Positions 24,620 through 33,387 of a stretch of DNA of 35,618 nucleotides are shown here, piece by piece. Numbering within the stretch: the stretch's first letter is position 1; every line of letters begins with the position of its first letter. Source of the DNA: Deltaproteobacteria bacterium (GTDB taxonomy: Bacteria > Desulfobacterota > Desulfarculia > Adiutricales > Adiutricaceae); NCBI GenBank assembly GCA_031276865.1, contig JAISMF010000011.1, positions 1 to 35,618 of the forward strand. Direction: 5' to 3'. The notes under the pieces were generated by a model, which saw only the letters and a list, made by a program, of their open reading frames with translations, searched no databases and was not told the DNA's origin. The translations under genes and the position numbers were made by a program.

Positions 24620-25126
24620 TTACCCACAAATCAAGTATTCGCGTAGTACGCTGTAAAGGTGATTTTTGGCGTCGATGTCGAAGTAATTGTGGTAGCCTTT
24701 TACCGACTGGCTCAGCCAGCAGACCACTATCTCCACGTCCCAGTTGATACGGCGTATCAAATCGTCGCCCAAGGACGCCAACTTAGCTTTCATTTTCTTA
24801 GCGGATGAAATACGTAAAAGCAAGAAGTGTTCAACCCTGTCGACGCTCCAAATGCGCGTGAAGCCCGGGAAATCAAAGGTTTCAAGATGCCATAAAGACC
24901 TCTCTTTCCTGTTGGCGGCGTCGAATATGCCAAATTCAATCAATTTGGTCATATCCGGATGCGACGCCAACCCGATAATCTTCAACATCCATCTTAGCGA
25001 AGCCAAGAACATCTCCGCCACATGCTGATACTGAAATCTAAATGCTAAATCATCGGTATATCTGACGATGATTGCTTCCACCTTGGACCTAGTCCTCCAG
25101 GCGTGAAACCACACATCCACCACATA
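24620..25126 (-). pseudogene. Group II intron reverse transcriptase, internal fragment
   Basis: About 168 codons of the palm and thumb of an intron-encoded reverse transcriptase. VVDVWFHAWRTR is followed by the catalytic-site motif VRYTDD (family YADD), FQYQHVAEMFL, then LIEFG, the NRKERSLWHLETFDFPGFTRIW segment and part of the maturase region. Both ends are missing. The N-terminal cut is at a TAA two codons upstream, where the inverted-repeat element begins (25132). The C-terminal side stops after KGYHNYF. It cannot be functional. It overlaps the part represented at the left window edge but belongs to a diverged copy. Confidence 0.85.
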
Positions 25127-25131
25127 TTAAT

Positions 25132-25211
25132 CCAGCGGATAAAAGTTAGAATAATGTCGGCCAATGTTCTTGTCCACATACTTTGGTTTTTCTAACATTT
25201 AACCGCCGCGG
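25132..25211. mobile_element. ~80-bp inverted-repeat element (MITE-like), copy 2
   Basis: The left end CCAGCGGATAAAAGTTAGAA and the right end (reverse complement CCGCGGCGGTTAAATGTTAGAA) match the element at 22691. The interior shares TTAGAATAAT, TCCA-ATACTT and TCTAA at the same spacing. It lies against the broken end of the reverse-transcriptase relic. Confidence 0.75.
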
Positions 25212-25483
25212 TAATAATTAAGAGCGCTTCCGGCGGAGCCGTAAAGCGGCCTTTCGTTAGACGATTTAGATTGTGTCATAAAATCCCCTGTTTTGAAGAA
25301 CGAACCCCTTTTTTCAAAAACAAGCCGGTTTCTTCGCTTATTTGGCGCTTTCCGCAGCCACTCTCCGGCCGGTTTTCCGTTTTTCTCGTCACCCCGGGCG
25401 AGGATGGCGGTTTAACGGAAAAGAGGCCGCGGCCCCTTCGGGGCGGGGGGCGCTAAGGCGCCGGAGTTCTTTTTCGCGAATCT
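25212..25483. other. Spacer downstream of flagellin 2
   Basis: No gene supported. Part of the 410-bp stretch between the reverse-transcriptase relic and the flagellin stop. GC-rich between 25360 and 25460, with small hairpin-forming pieces such as GGCGCTAAGGCGCC (25449-25462). Confidence 0.5.
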
Positions 25484-25519
25484 AAAAAGCGGGCGCTCCG
25501 GTTAAAAAGGGCCGCCCGC
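25484..25519 (-). terminator. Rho-independent terminator of giant flagellin 2
   Basis: On the minus strand GCGGGCG (25513-25519) pairs with CGCCCGC (25489-25495), followed at once by TTTTT (25484-25488). It lies 14 bp after the flagellin stop. Confidence 0.8.
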
Positions 25520-25533
25520 GGGATTGGCCGTAA

Positions 25534-28500
25534 TCATCCGCTTAAAAGCGAGAGCGCAAGCTGGGGGAGCGAATTGGCCTGGCTCAGCATGGAGACCGCC
25601 GCCTGGGATAGGACCTGGTTTCTCACGAACTCGGTCATTTCGGTCGCCATATCCACGTCGGAAATGCGGCTTTCGGACTGCTGCAGGGCCTCCACCTGGA
25701 TCTCCAAATTGGTGATGGTGTTTTCCAGGCGGTTCTGGTAGGCGCCTAGATCGGCCCTCACCTTGTCCTTGCGGGCCAGGGCGTCGGTCAAGGCGTCCAG
25801 GGCCTCCTGGGCGGCGGACTGGGTCCTCACCTCGGCGCCCCGCCAGGGGCCGTCGTCGGCGTTCTGGAGCTCCACGAAGGAGTAGCGGTCCAGGCCGTTA
25901 ATGATGCCGTCGGCGAGCCCGGGGGTCTTTATCTCGTTTTGGCCGCCGCTCACGGCGGCGATCCAGAGATCCCTCTCCCTTCCCACGTCCAGGCCGTTCA
26001 AAGTGAGGTTCCAGACCTCGTTTCCCAAGGACTTTTTGCTCTGGATGGGTTTCACCGTTCCCCACTTCCGTCCGCCCAAGGAGAGGTTGGTGCCGGACTG
26101 GTTGTGCTTTCCGGTTTCCGTGTTCTCGAAACTGATGGCCGCCAGGGCGTTTCGGGAGAATTCATCCCCGTCCGCCACGTCGCAGGCCAGAATGCCGTCG
26201 AAGTCCCCGCCGTCTTTCGTGAAGACGTAGACCATGTCGGCCTTCTCGCCGTTACTGTCGAAGGACTGAACCATGGCCCAGAATTTCGAGTCCTTGTTGT
26301 GGTTGATGGCCGAGGCCAGGGCCCGGGCGCCGAAGTTGGAGTAACCGCTTTGGTCGAAATAGGCCGTGCCGGCCGAGGCCACCAGGTGGGCCCATTTGGT
26401 CTCGTCCAGTATTCCTTTTTTGCTCACCGCCTTCTGGTCGGATTTCTCGTGGTAGACGTCCTTTTCCGTCAAGTCGGGGATGTTTTCGGCGTTTTCCGGA
26501 CCCTCGGGCGGGTCCGGGGCCGTCTTGTGAATCCTCCCCTGGCCGGAGTACGTCGGCAGGGCCTCGTTTTTCAGGTAGCGCAGGCTCATTTCTATCTCGA
26601 GGGTGAGCTCTTTGGCCACATCCTCCATGACGGTGTCGACGGAAAGAGAAGGCGGACTCCAGTTGTCGAAGACGGCGTACGAGACGCCCGCGATGTTGAT
26701 TTTCACGTCTAGGAAACCGACCCTCCCCGGCGGGTCGGCGGTGTTCACCGTGTGTTCGAGCTGGGGGGATTTCAGCGCCGTGAGTTCCGCTCCGGTGGGC
26801 GCGGTGGGTCCGCTTTGGGTTTCGAAGCGTAGGGATCCGGAGAGGGGGTGGGTAAGCTGCAGAGCCGCGATATGGTTGCGGATGAGCTTCAGCACGGGAA
26901 CGTCAAGGGATCCGATGCCGGTAATCGGAAGGATCACCTTCGCCGTGGTTCCCGGGCCGGTTAAAAGGTACTCTCCCCCGCTGTTTTTAACCTCGTAGAC
27001 AAGTTCTTTCAGATTCGTGAAGGCCGAGGCCGCTCTCAAGTCGGCGGTCCAGTTGCCGCTGGCGTCCGCGTATACGCCCGTGTGCACTTTAAGTGTCGAG
27101 CCGGAGATGATTTTACCCGCCGTTCCGGGAACGTCCACCACTCCCTGGGCGCTTTGGGAGATGAGCGCGAAGGCGGGCGCGTCGATTCCCGTTCCGTCGT
27201 CCCCCCGGTAGAAGATCAAGCTCGAGAACTTATCCCGGTACTTGGCCTCCCAAATGGCCCGGGCGCTTATGAGGAGGTTTCCGGAGGCGGCGAGGTAGGT
27301 CTCCCCCGAGCCGAAGGCGTGCACCGAGCAGGCTAAAAAGGTGTTAAGGGCGGCTGTGAAGCCGTTGGAGGCCGCGATAAGCTCCGACATCGTGGAGAGG
27401 TCCGCGAGCATCTCGCCGCTGGCCCGGTACGCGGGGCTGACGTAAGTGGCGGAGGTGGTGTACCAAGTGAGATCGTTGTTGGAAAGCGTGTAGGTTATCT
27501 CGGTCAAGCCCAAGTCCGCCGCCAGGGCGGAGTCGTCCGTCCAGTTTCCCCGGGAGTCGGCGTAGACCCCGGTTTTGACGGTGACGCTTTTCTGCTCTTT
27601 TAAAATAGTTCCGCCCAAAGCCGCCGAATAGACCATGCTCCCCGCCGGAGCGGCGGAGATGACGGCCGCGGAACTTACGGCCCCGTAGCCCGTGGCCACC
27701 CCGGCGCTGATTACCAGGGCGGAATACTCCAAGAGGGTCAAAGCCGACCAGAGTTCGTTTAGTTTCGTCAAAAGAAGCGCCCTCGCCGAGGCCGAGCTCA
27801 CGGTGGACATGGCGCTGGCGGAAACTAGCGCCCGGTTTAAGAGCAGCTTGGAAACATCGAGGCCGGCCAGGTTGATTAAGGCCAGCTGGGCGGAGGAGAG
27901 GCCGTAGCCCGTGGCGGAGTTGAAGAAATAGCCGCTCGCGCCGTAGGAGCCCTTGGCCAGGCTCTTTTCCAGCTCGCCGCTATAAAAACTCACGTCGAGG
28001 GTCGGGGAGTCCACGAGGCCGAACGAGGAGGGACCAGAGGGAGCGCCGGAGGGAGTCGTAACCAGCCTTCCCTGGCCCGTCATACCCGAAGCCGCGGCCG
28101 TATTCTGGTGGCTCGCTAGAACTTCCGTTAAAGCCGTCCGGGCGGCGTCCAGGATATCGCCTAGGGTGGTCGAGCTTCGGTTAAGCGCGCTTAAGGCGGT
28201 TCCGAAGGTGGCGGTGAGGGGGCTCTTTTTCCCGGCTATTTCCACCTCCGCCTCGAGATTCGGTCCCGGCGGAACGGGGATGGCCGCTCCCTTTTGCGCG
28301 TCCGTTTCCGCCGCCGTGGGCGGCCAGAGTTTGGTAACGTCTATTTCCTGGAAACTAAGCCGCCCCTCCCCGGTTGTCGTGACTCCCTGTCTGGAACTTA
28401 TCTGGTGCCTGATGGATTGATCCACCATGGCCATCAGGCTGGTTAAAGTCGACCCGGTCGCGGGAAGGACGCTTAAAAGCGGATCCGTGGTGCCGGTCGA

Positions 28501-30510
28501 GGGGTACTTCGTTCCGTTCAAGGCGACGGAAGTGAAGTCTCCCGCCGCGTCCGTCTGGAAGGTGTAGACGAGCCGGGTGAGGCCCAAAACCTGGGCCGCC
28601 TCCTTGGACGAGGTGAAGTTTCCGTAGGCGTCCACCCAGACGTCGGCGCTTATATTCAGAGTCTGGTTCACGTCCAGGGCGCCGGCGGGGTTGAAGAAGG
28701 TCCCCTGGGCCAAAGCCGAGGCCGAGATCTGGGCCGCGCTTTTCCCCACGCCGGCGTCGCCTCCGGCGCTGACTCTTAGAGTCAGAAGGTTTTCCGCGCT
28801 CCGGTACTCCCATAGGAAGGCGTCCTCCACCCTTTCCAGGAGGGCGGCCGAGGCCTCCTGGAGGGTCGCGCCTCGGGCGGATATCGTTTTGGTGAAGGCG
28901 GCCGATTGGAAGAGGGTGATTCCGGCCTGGGTCAGATCGGAGACCTTCCCCAGGTACAGCGTTTGGCCGTTCATGGCGGCGTAGGTCCGGCTGGAAAAAC
29001 CGTCGATCCGGAATTCCGTGAGGGGAGAGTCCCGATTGATGATGGTGAAGACCACCTCGGATAAGTTCAGAGCCGAGGCCACGCGCCTGTCGTCCGTCCA
29101 GTTGCCGTTTTGGTCGGCGTAGACGCCCGTGTGGATTCTGAGGCTCTTGTCGTTTAAAACGACCGCGCTCAAAGTGGAATCGGAGACGTTCACGTTCGCC
29201 AGCGCCGACTGTAAAACCGCGGCGGAGCTTAAAACGAAGCCGCTCGCCATTCCGGCCACGGTGGCGAGCCCCGAGAAGCTCGAAAGACCCAGGGCGGCCC
29301 AGGCGCGGTTGAGGTTTTTTAGCAGCAGGGTTTTGGCTTCGGCGGAGCTTTTCAGCGAGCTTCCCGAGGCCTTCACCTCCGCGGAGCGCAGCTCCAGGGG
29401 GTCGAGATTCACTCCGGCCTTCTCCAGGGCCTCCTTTTGGGCGGCCGTGAGTCCGAAGCCGTAGGCCCGGGAGCCGTTGAGGACGTTCGCCAGGAAACCC
29501 TCCCCCAGATAGTTCCCCTCGGAGAGATATTTGTAAATCACCCCCTCGAAGGGTCCCTCCAGGGTGGTGCCTCCGGCCAGGGCGGCCGAGCCGAAGATGT
29601 AGGCCTCGTCTCCCACGCAGACCGCGGCGGTGCCGCCGTTTTTAACCGCCTCGGCCATGGCCGAGGCGTCCAGCTTGATTCCCACCCGGCTCTGGGAGCC
29701 CTGGTTTATCTTGTATATGAGATCCTGCAAACTCTCCGACGAGCCCACGGTGTAGCGGCCGGCGAGGTACTTTCCGGTGAGGAGGTCGGGATCGTCGTTT
29801 TCCAGCCAGTCCCAGTTGTAGCCGTAGGCGAAGGTCTGGCCGCTGATGAATCCGGCGTTCCCGTCCAGGGAGTCGAATCCGGCGGTGCAGCAGCCCGGAC
29901 CCGCGGTTCCCGCCGCGCCGGCCGCGCCTTGGCCCCAGATGTCGTTTTTGGCGTCGCCTCCCACGCGTAGGCCCGTCTGGCTGGTGGCCCGCACGTCTCC
30001 GATGTTCACGAAGTAGTAGTCCTCGGCCGGGTTGTTTCCCACGCCGAAATGGATTTTAAGGCCCTGGCCTCCGTGCTGGTTGGTGATGGAGCCGTCCAGG
30101 AGTTTCACCCCGTTGAAATTGGTGGCCGCGGCGATGCGGTCGATTTCCGCGGCCATGGCCTGGTATTCGGAATTTATTATCTCCCTTTGCAAAGTGGTGT
30201 AGGTGCCGGTGGCCGCCTGCTCGGCCAGCTCCTTCATGCGCACGAGCTTCTCGTCAATCACCGAGAGAGCCCCGTCCGCGGTCTGGATCATGGATATGGC
30301 GTCGGCGGCGTTGCGGATGCCTTGCTGCATGGTCGCGATGTCCGCCCGCATGAGTTCCCTGATGGCGAGCCCCGCCGCGTCGTCCGCGGCGGAGTTTATG
30401 CGCAGTCCCGAGGATAGCCTCTGCACGCTGTCGGAGAGGCGGTCGTAGGTGTTGTTTAGATTCCTGGCCGTGTACATGGCCATTAAATTATGATTGACTA
30501 CAAGACTCAT
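25534..30510 (-). CDS. fliC: Giant flagellin 2 (1658 residues)
   Basis: Paralogue of the flagellin at 15293, colinear with it along the whole length. The D0/D1 ends are standard (MSLVVNHNLMAMYTAR, LSSGLRINSAADDAAGLAI; end SESRISDVDMATEMTEFVRN, LSLLSG) and match the paralogue closely. The central insert keeps the same landmarks but is more diverged: duplication copies at about 333-816 and 854-1328, and GNWT/GNFT modules at 457, 618, 976 and 1140. The adjacent cysteines (207-208, AGPGCC) are also kept. GGAG lies 8 bp before ATG 30510. No clear sigma-28 site was found upstream; the best match is weak (TAAG-N15-ATCGTTAA, 30635-30661). A terminator follows at 25484. The two proteins probably co-assemble or alternate in one filament, which is inference. 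Confidence 0.95.
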   Translation of the reverse strand: MSLVVNHNLMAMYTARNLNNTYDRLSDSVQRLSSGLRINSAADDAAGLAIRELMRADIATMQQGIRNAADAISMIQTADGALSVIDEKLVRMKELAEQAATGTYTTLQREIINSEYQAMAAEIDRIAAATNFNGVKLLDGSITNQHGGQGLKIHFGVGNNPAEDYYFVNIGDVRATSQTGLRVGGDAKNDIWGQGAAGAAGTAGPGCCTAGFDSLDGNAGFISGQTFAYGYNWDWLENDDPDLLTGKYLAGRYTVGSSESLQDLIYKINQGSQSRVGIKLDASAMAEAVKNGGTAAVCVGDEAYIFGSAALAGGTTLEGPFEGVIYKYLSEGNYLGEGFLANVLNGSRAYGFGLTAAQKEALEKAGVNLDPLELRSAEVKASGSSLKSSAEAKTLLLKNLNRAWAALGLSSFSGLATVAGMASGFVLSSAAVLQSALANVNVSDSTLSAVVLNDKSLRIHTGVYADQNGNWTDDRRVASALNLSEVVFTIINRDSPLTEFRIDGFSSRTYAAMNGQTLYLGKVSDLTQAGITLFQSAAFTKTISARGATLQEASAALLERVEDAFLWEYRSAENLLTLRVSAGGDAGVGKSAAQISASALAQGTFFNPAGALDVNQTLNISADVWVDAYGNFTSSKEAAQVLGLTRLVYTFQTDAAGDFTSVALNGTKYPSTGTTDPLLSVLPATGSTLTSLMAMVDQSIRHQISSRQGVTTTGEGRLSFQEIDVTKLWPPTAAETDAQKGAAIPVPPGPNLEAEVEIAGKKSPLTATFGTALSALNRSSTTLGDILDAARTALTEVLASHQNTAAASGMTGQGRLVTTPSGAPSGPSSFGLVDSPTLDVSFYSGELEKSLAKGSYGASGYFFNSATGYGLSSAQLALINLAGLDVSKLLLNRALVSASAMSTVSSASARALLLTKLNELWSALTLLEYSALVISAGVATGYGAVSSAAVISAAPAGSMVYSAALGGTILKEQKSVTVKTGVYADSRGNWTDDSALAADLGLTEITYTLSNNDLTWYTTSATYVSPAYRASGEMLADLSTMSELIAASNGFTAALNTFLACSVHAFGSGETYLAASGNLLISARAIWEAKYRDKFSSLIFYRGDDGTGIDAPAFALISQSAQGVVDVPGTAGKIISGSTLKVHTGVYADASGNWTADLRAASAFTNLKELVYEVKNSGGEYLLTGPGTTAKVILPITGIGSLDVPVLKLIRNHIAALQLTHPLSGSLRFETQSGPTAPTGAELTALKSPQLEHTVNTADPPGRVGFLDVKINIAGVSYAVFDNWSPPSLSVDTVMEDVAKELTLEIEMSLRYLKNEALPTYSGQGRIHKTAPDPPEGPENAENIPDLTEKDVYHEKSDQKAVSKKGILDETKWAHLVASAGTAYFDQSGYSNFGARALASAINHNKDSKFWAMVQSFDSNGEKADMVYVFTKDGGDFDGILACDVADGDEFSRNALAAISFENTETGKHNQSGTNLSLGGRKWGTVKPIQSKKSLGNEVWNLTLNGLDVGRERDLWIAAVSGGQNEIKTPGLADGIINGLDRYSFVELQNADDGPWRGAEVRTQSAAQEALDALTDALARKDKVRADLGAYQNRLENTITNLEIQVEALQQSESRISDVDMATEMTEFVRNQVLSQAAVSMLSQANSLPQLALSLLSG
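26521..27951 (-). repeat. Flagellin 2 internal duplication, second copy (residues ~854-1328)
   Basis: Starts near GSYGASGYFFN/ATGYGLSSA and ends at YSGQGRI. Modules GVYADSRGNWTDD (near 981) and GVYADASGNWTAD (near 1145). It is colinear with the second copy in flagellin 1. Confidence 0.72.
28063..29514 (-). repeat. Flagellin 2 internal duplication, first copy (residues ~333-816)
   Basis: Starts near GNYLGEGFLAN/AYGFGLTAA and ends at MTGQGRL. Modules GVYADQNGNWTDD (near 462) and DVWVDAYGNFTSS (near 623). Confidence 0.72.
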
Positions 30511-30526
30511 GCGGATTTCTCCATCA

Positions 30527-30603
30527 GGCCCGGCGCCGGGCCGGAGTTTTACCCGTTTTCACGCCAGCGGATCTGGCGTCCCGTTTTCCCCGTTTTAGCG
30601 GGG
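30527..30603 (-). promoter_or_regulatory. Three consecutive stem-loops in the flagellin 2 leader
   Basis: 30527-30542 is a perfect 16-bp palindrome GGCCCGGCGCCGGGCC. 30561-30579 is ACGCCAG-CGGAT-CTGGCGT. 30588-30603 is CCCCG-TTTTAG-CGGGG. All lie within 95 bp upstream of the start codon, just above the ribosome-binding site, and could affect translation or stability of a very long mRNA. Confidence 0.55.
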
Positions 30604-31614
30604 AGGGTTTTTCTGATTCAAGGCTTTTGAGGACTTAACGATTTATTATTTTTTCATCTTACGGTCGTCTTGAGTTTAATAGTCCCTAAGCGTTTTAAGC
30701 CCGAGCGTGACAAGTTCTAAATGCGACAAGTTCAAGCGTTCGAATTTTATAAATTTGAATGTGACGATCTCGAGTTTGACAAGACCTAAGTTGGATCGTC
30801 TTAAAAGTTCGGGTAAATGCGGGTAAACGAATTTGATATGAAAACGCGGAAAACTCCTTGGAAATTAGAAAAATTAACGCGAAAGATACTAAAAAGAACA
30901 TACAAATGCCGCCGGAAAAGCTGAAAAGCCGGAAAACGTAAACACGGAAACAAACATTGGCTATTTTGGAAATCTGATGTCCGGCCGCCGTTCAAAACGA
31001 CCATCGTGGGCGGCCGTCGTTCTTCGGATTCCTATTTTCATCATTTATTTTTCATCTTTGTCTCCAATCCGCCTGGAAACCCAACCTCCCGGGCGTTTTG
31101 ACTTACGGGAAGCCTGGGGAATTACGCTGTCGCCGTTTTCACGATTGGCCGCGAAAGCTGACGAATCACGGCTATTTCTTCCGAAACGTATTTTTTTAAA
31201 AAAAACGCGGCCATCCGGTGTCTTCTCTTCCGGAGCTTGGAGGAACGCGCCTCGCGTCCGCCTGGGATCGTGAAATGAATAGATCTAAAATATGAGGGAT
31301 TTCCTTCCCTGTCCGGCGGGAAATTAAAGTGAATTGTCAGCCGAACTTCAAAATATATCCGAAGGAGTTGGAAAAATATCCAACCGTCTTCAAAATTCTT
31401 ATCGGGCAAGTTCTAAAACACTTGAAGATTTTTAGACGAATTTTTATTCTTTCTTGAGGTTTTATTCAGGGAGGCTCGAAAAACAGCGAAGATAACGGGA
31501 AAAAAGTTTAAAACTCCTGATCCTTACATTTTCCCTTACGAATTTCTTTCCGGAAAGCTGGATAAACCTTGAGTTATATCTTTTTCAACTTAATTTCGCC
31601 GCCGGCCGCGGTTT
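30604..31614. other. AT-rich upstream region of flagellin 2
   Basis: About 1 kb with no supported gene. Short imperfect repeats of GTGACAAGTT / TGCGACAAGTTC occur at 30706-30735. It should hold the flagellin 2 promoter, for which only a weak sigma-28-like match was seen. Confidence 0.5.
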
Positions 31615-31710
31615 TTAGCCGAGAGCGTTAAAAGCGGCGGCCATGACGGATGTGGTGTCAATGGTTTTTACCCCGCCCGTGTTTAAAGTTTGGGGCGATG
31701 CCAAGGTTCC
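31615..31710 (-). pseudogene. Possible 3' gene fragment of unknown family
   Basis: Thirty-one codons with protein-like composition (TLNTGGVKTIDT, then SVMAAAFNALG and stop) and higher GC than the surroundings. The frame runs on upstream into the purine-tract repeats, where it becomes Ser/Leu/Phe low-complexity. It may be the tail of a gene cut by the repeat array. I do not recognise the family. Confidence 0.3.
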
Positions 31711-31802
31711 CTTTTGAAAACGAAGAAGAGAGCGGAAAAGGCGACAAGGATAATAATGATGCAAGAGAGAGAGTAAGATTAAAAATGTGGCAAAAACATT
31801 AA

Positions 31803-33150
31803 AGAGAGGGAGAGATAGAAAAATGAGAGAGTTTGAAAGAGGAGGAAAGAGGGGGAAAGAGGGGGAAAATGAAGGCGATAGAAGAGAGGGAAAAAAAGTG
31901 AAGCGAAGAGAGAGAGATAGAGAGAGAGCAAGAGAAAAAAATAATGTTAATGATACTGGTTTTGGTCCAGAAATTGACAACGAAACTTGTCTATTTTCTG
32001 CTCGAAACCATGTCCAATTGGCGAAAAATTAGTAATGGCGAGTGGACAACTTGTAGAGGAAAAAGGTAAGACAAAAGTATTAAAAAAAACTTAAATAATA
32101 ACTAATTTTTATATTAAGTCTTATTATTTTAAATATACAGTATTAATACATCAATTTAGATAATTATATTTATTTAATTTCGAACACGGTTTTAGCAAAC
32201 AACGGACAAACACTGGTAGCAGAAATTAGACAACTATCGTTGTCAGAAACATCAGGAAAAAATTACAGAGAGGGAGAGAAAGAAAAAATGATAAAGTTTT
32301 AAAGAGGGTGAAAAGAGGGGGAAAGCAGGCGAAAATGAAGGTGATAGAAGAGAGGGAAAAAGAGTGAAGCGAAGAGTAGAAGAAAGAAAGAGAGAAAAAG
32401 AATAGAGAGAAAAAAAGAGAGAGCAAGAGAAAAATAATGTTAATGATACTGGTTTTGGTCCAGAAATTGACAACGAAACTTGTCAATTTTCTGCTCGAAA
32501 CCATGTCAAATTGGCGAAAAATTAGTAATGGCGAGTGGACAACTTGTAGGGGAAAAAGGTAAGACAAAAGTTTTAAAAAAAACTTGAATAATAACTAATT
32601 TTTAAATTAAGTCTTATTATTTTAAATATACAGTATTAATACATCAATTTAGATAATTATATTTATTTAATTTCGGACACGGTTTTTAGCAAACAACGGA
32701 CAAACACTGGTAGCAGAAATTAGACAACTATCGTTGTCAGAAACAATAGGAAAAAATTTAAGAGAGGGAGAGATAGAAAAAATGAGAGAGTTTGAAAGAG
32801 GGTGAAAAGAGGGGGAAAGAAGGGGAAAATGAAGGTGATAGAAGAGAGGGAAAAAGAGTGAAGCGAAGAGAAAAAGAAAGAGAGAGAGAAAAAATGGAGA
32901 TAGAGAGAGAGAATGAGAGTGAGCAAGAGAAAAATAATGTTAATGATACTGGTTTTGATCCAGAAATTGACAACGAAACTTGTCTATTTTCTGCTCGAAA
33001 CCATGTCCAATCGGCGAAAAATCAGTATTGGCGAGTGTACAACTTGTGGGGGAAAATAGATAAGACGGAAGTTTTAAAAAACTTAAGTATTAACTAATTT
33101 TAAAATTGAGTCTTATTAATTAAAATAGACAATATTAATAAAATAATTAA
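31803..33150. repeat. Tandem repeat array, ~465-495 bp units, about 2.75 copies, with purine tracts
   Basis: Units start at 31803, 32267 and 32761. Each begins with a plus-strand tract of almost only A and G (about 140-170 nt, AGAGAGGGAGAGA type). A conserved ~110-bp block follows, starting AATGTTAATGATACTGG, then AT-rich DNA with the hairpin GACAAC-TATC-GTTGTC at 32229-32244 and 32723-32738. The third unit stops near 33150. Most length variation is in the purine tract. In all three the conserved block reads in one plus frame as NNVNDTGF-PEIDNETC--SARNHV--AKN, but I recognise no protein. The Ser/Leu-rich frames on the other strand are products of the tract. Confidence 0.88.
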
Positions 33151-33276
33151 CTGTATTTCTCAATTTTTTTCTTACTATTTTTTTTATTATTTTTTTTAAG
33201 ATAAATCAATTTTCATGCCAATTGATTAATATCTTCATTTTATAATTCACCGAATGATTCTGAGTCGTTTATTTTC

Positions 33277-33387
33277 TTATAACTCTTTACTAATCAAGCT
33301 CAACTCAATTGTCGTGGTTAGTTTTAACTTATATTTCAGTCTTTTCGGACGTCCTTTTTTACGTATTCCTTGTAAATCAACGTTTCA
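33277..33387 (-). pseudogene. In-frame C-terminal continuation of the transposase beyond TGA
   Basis: After the TGA (33385-33387) the same frame stays open for 35 codons to TAA at 33277. It contains GIRKKGRPKRLKYK, a fourth copy of the repeat GIRKKGRPKGSKNK present inside the transposase. So the stop probably arose in a once longer C-terminus, or is read through. Confidence 0.7.

Noticed and set aside
30635..30661. Sigma-28 promoter for flagellin 2 (TAAG-N15-ATCGTTAA)
   Set aside because: Only 8 of 12 consensus positions match, within an AT-rich region; too weak to list as a feature.
31615..32973. Ser/Leu/Phe-rich minus-strand membrane-like proteins in the repeat array
   Set aside because: They are direct translations of the complement of GA tracts and differ between units by frame changes.
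31803..33150. CRISPR array
   Set aside because: Units are ~480 bp with no short constant repeats and unique spacers; this is an ordinary tandem repeat.
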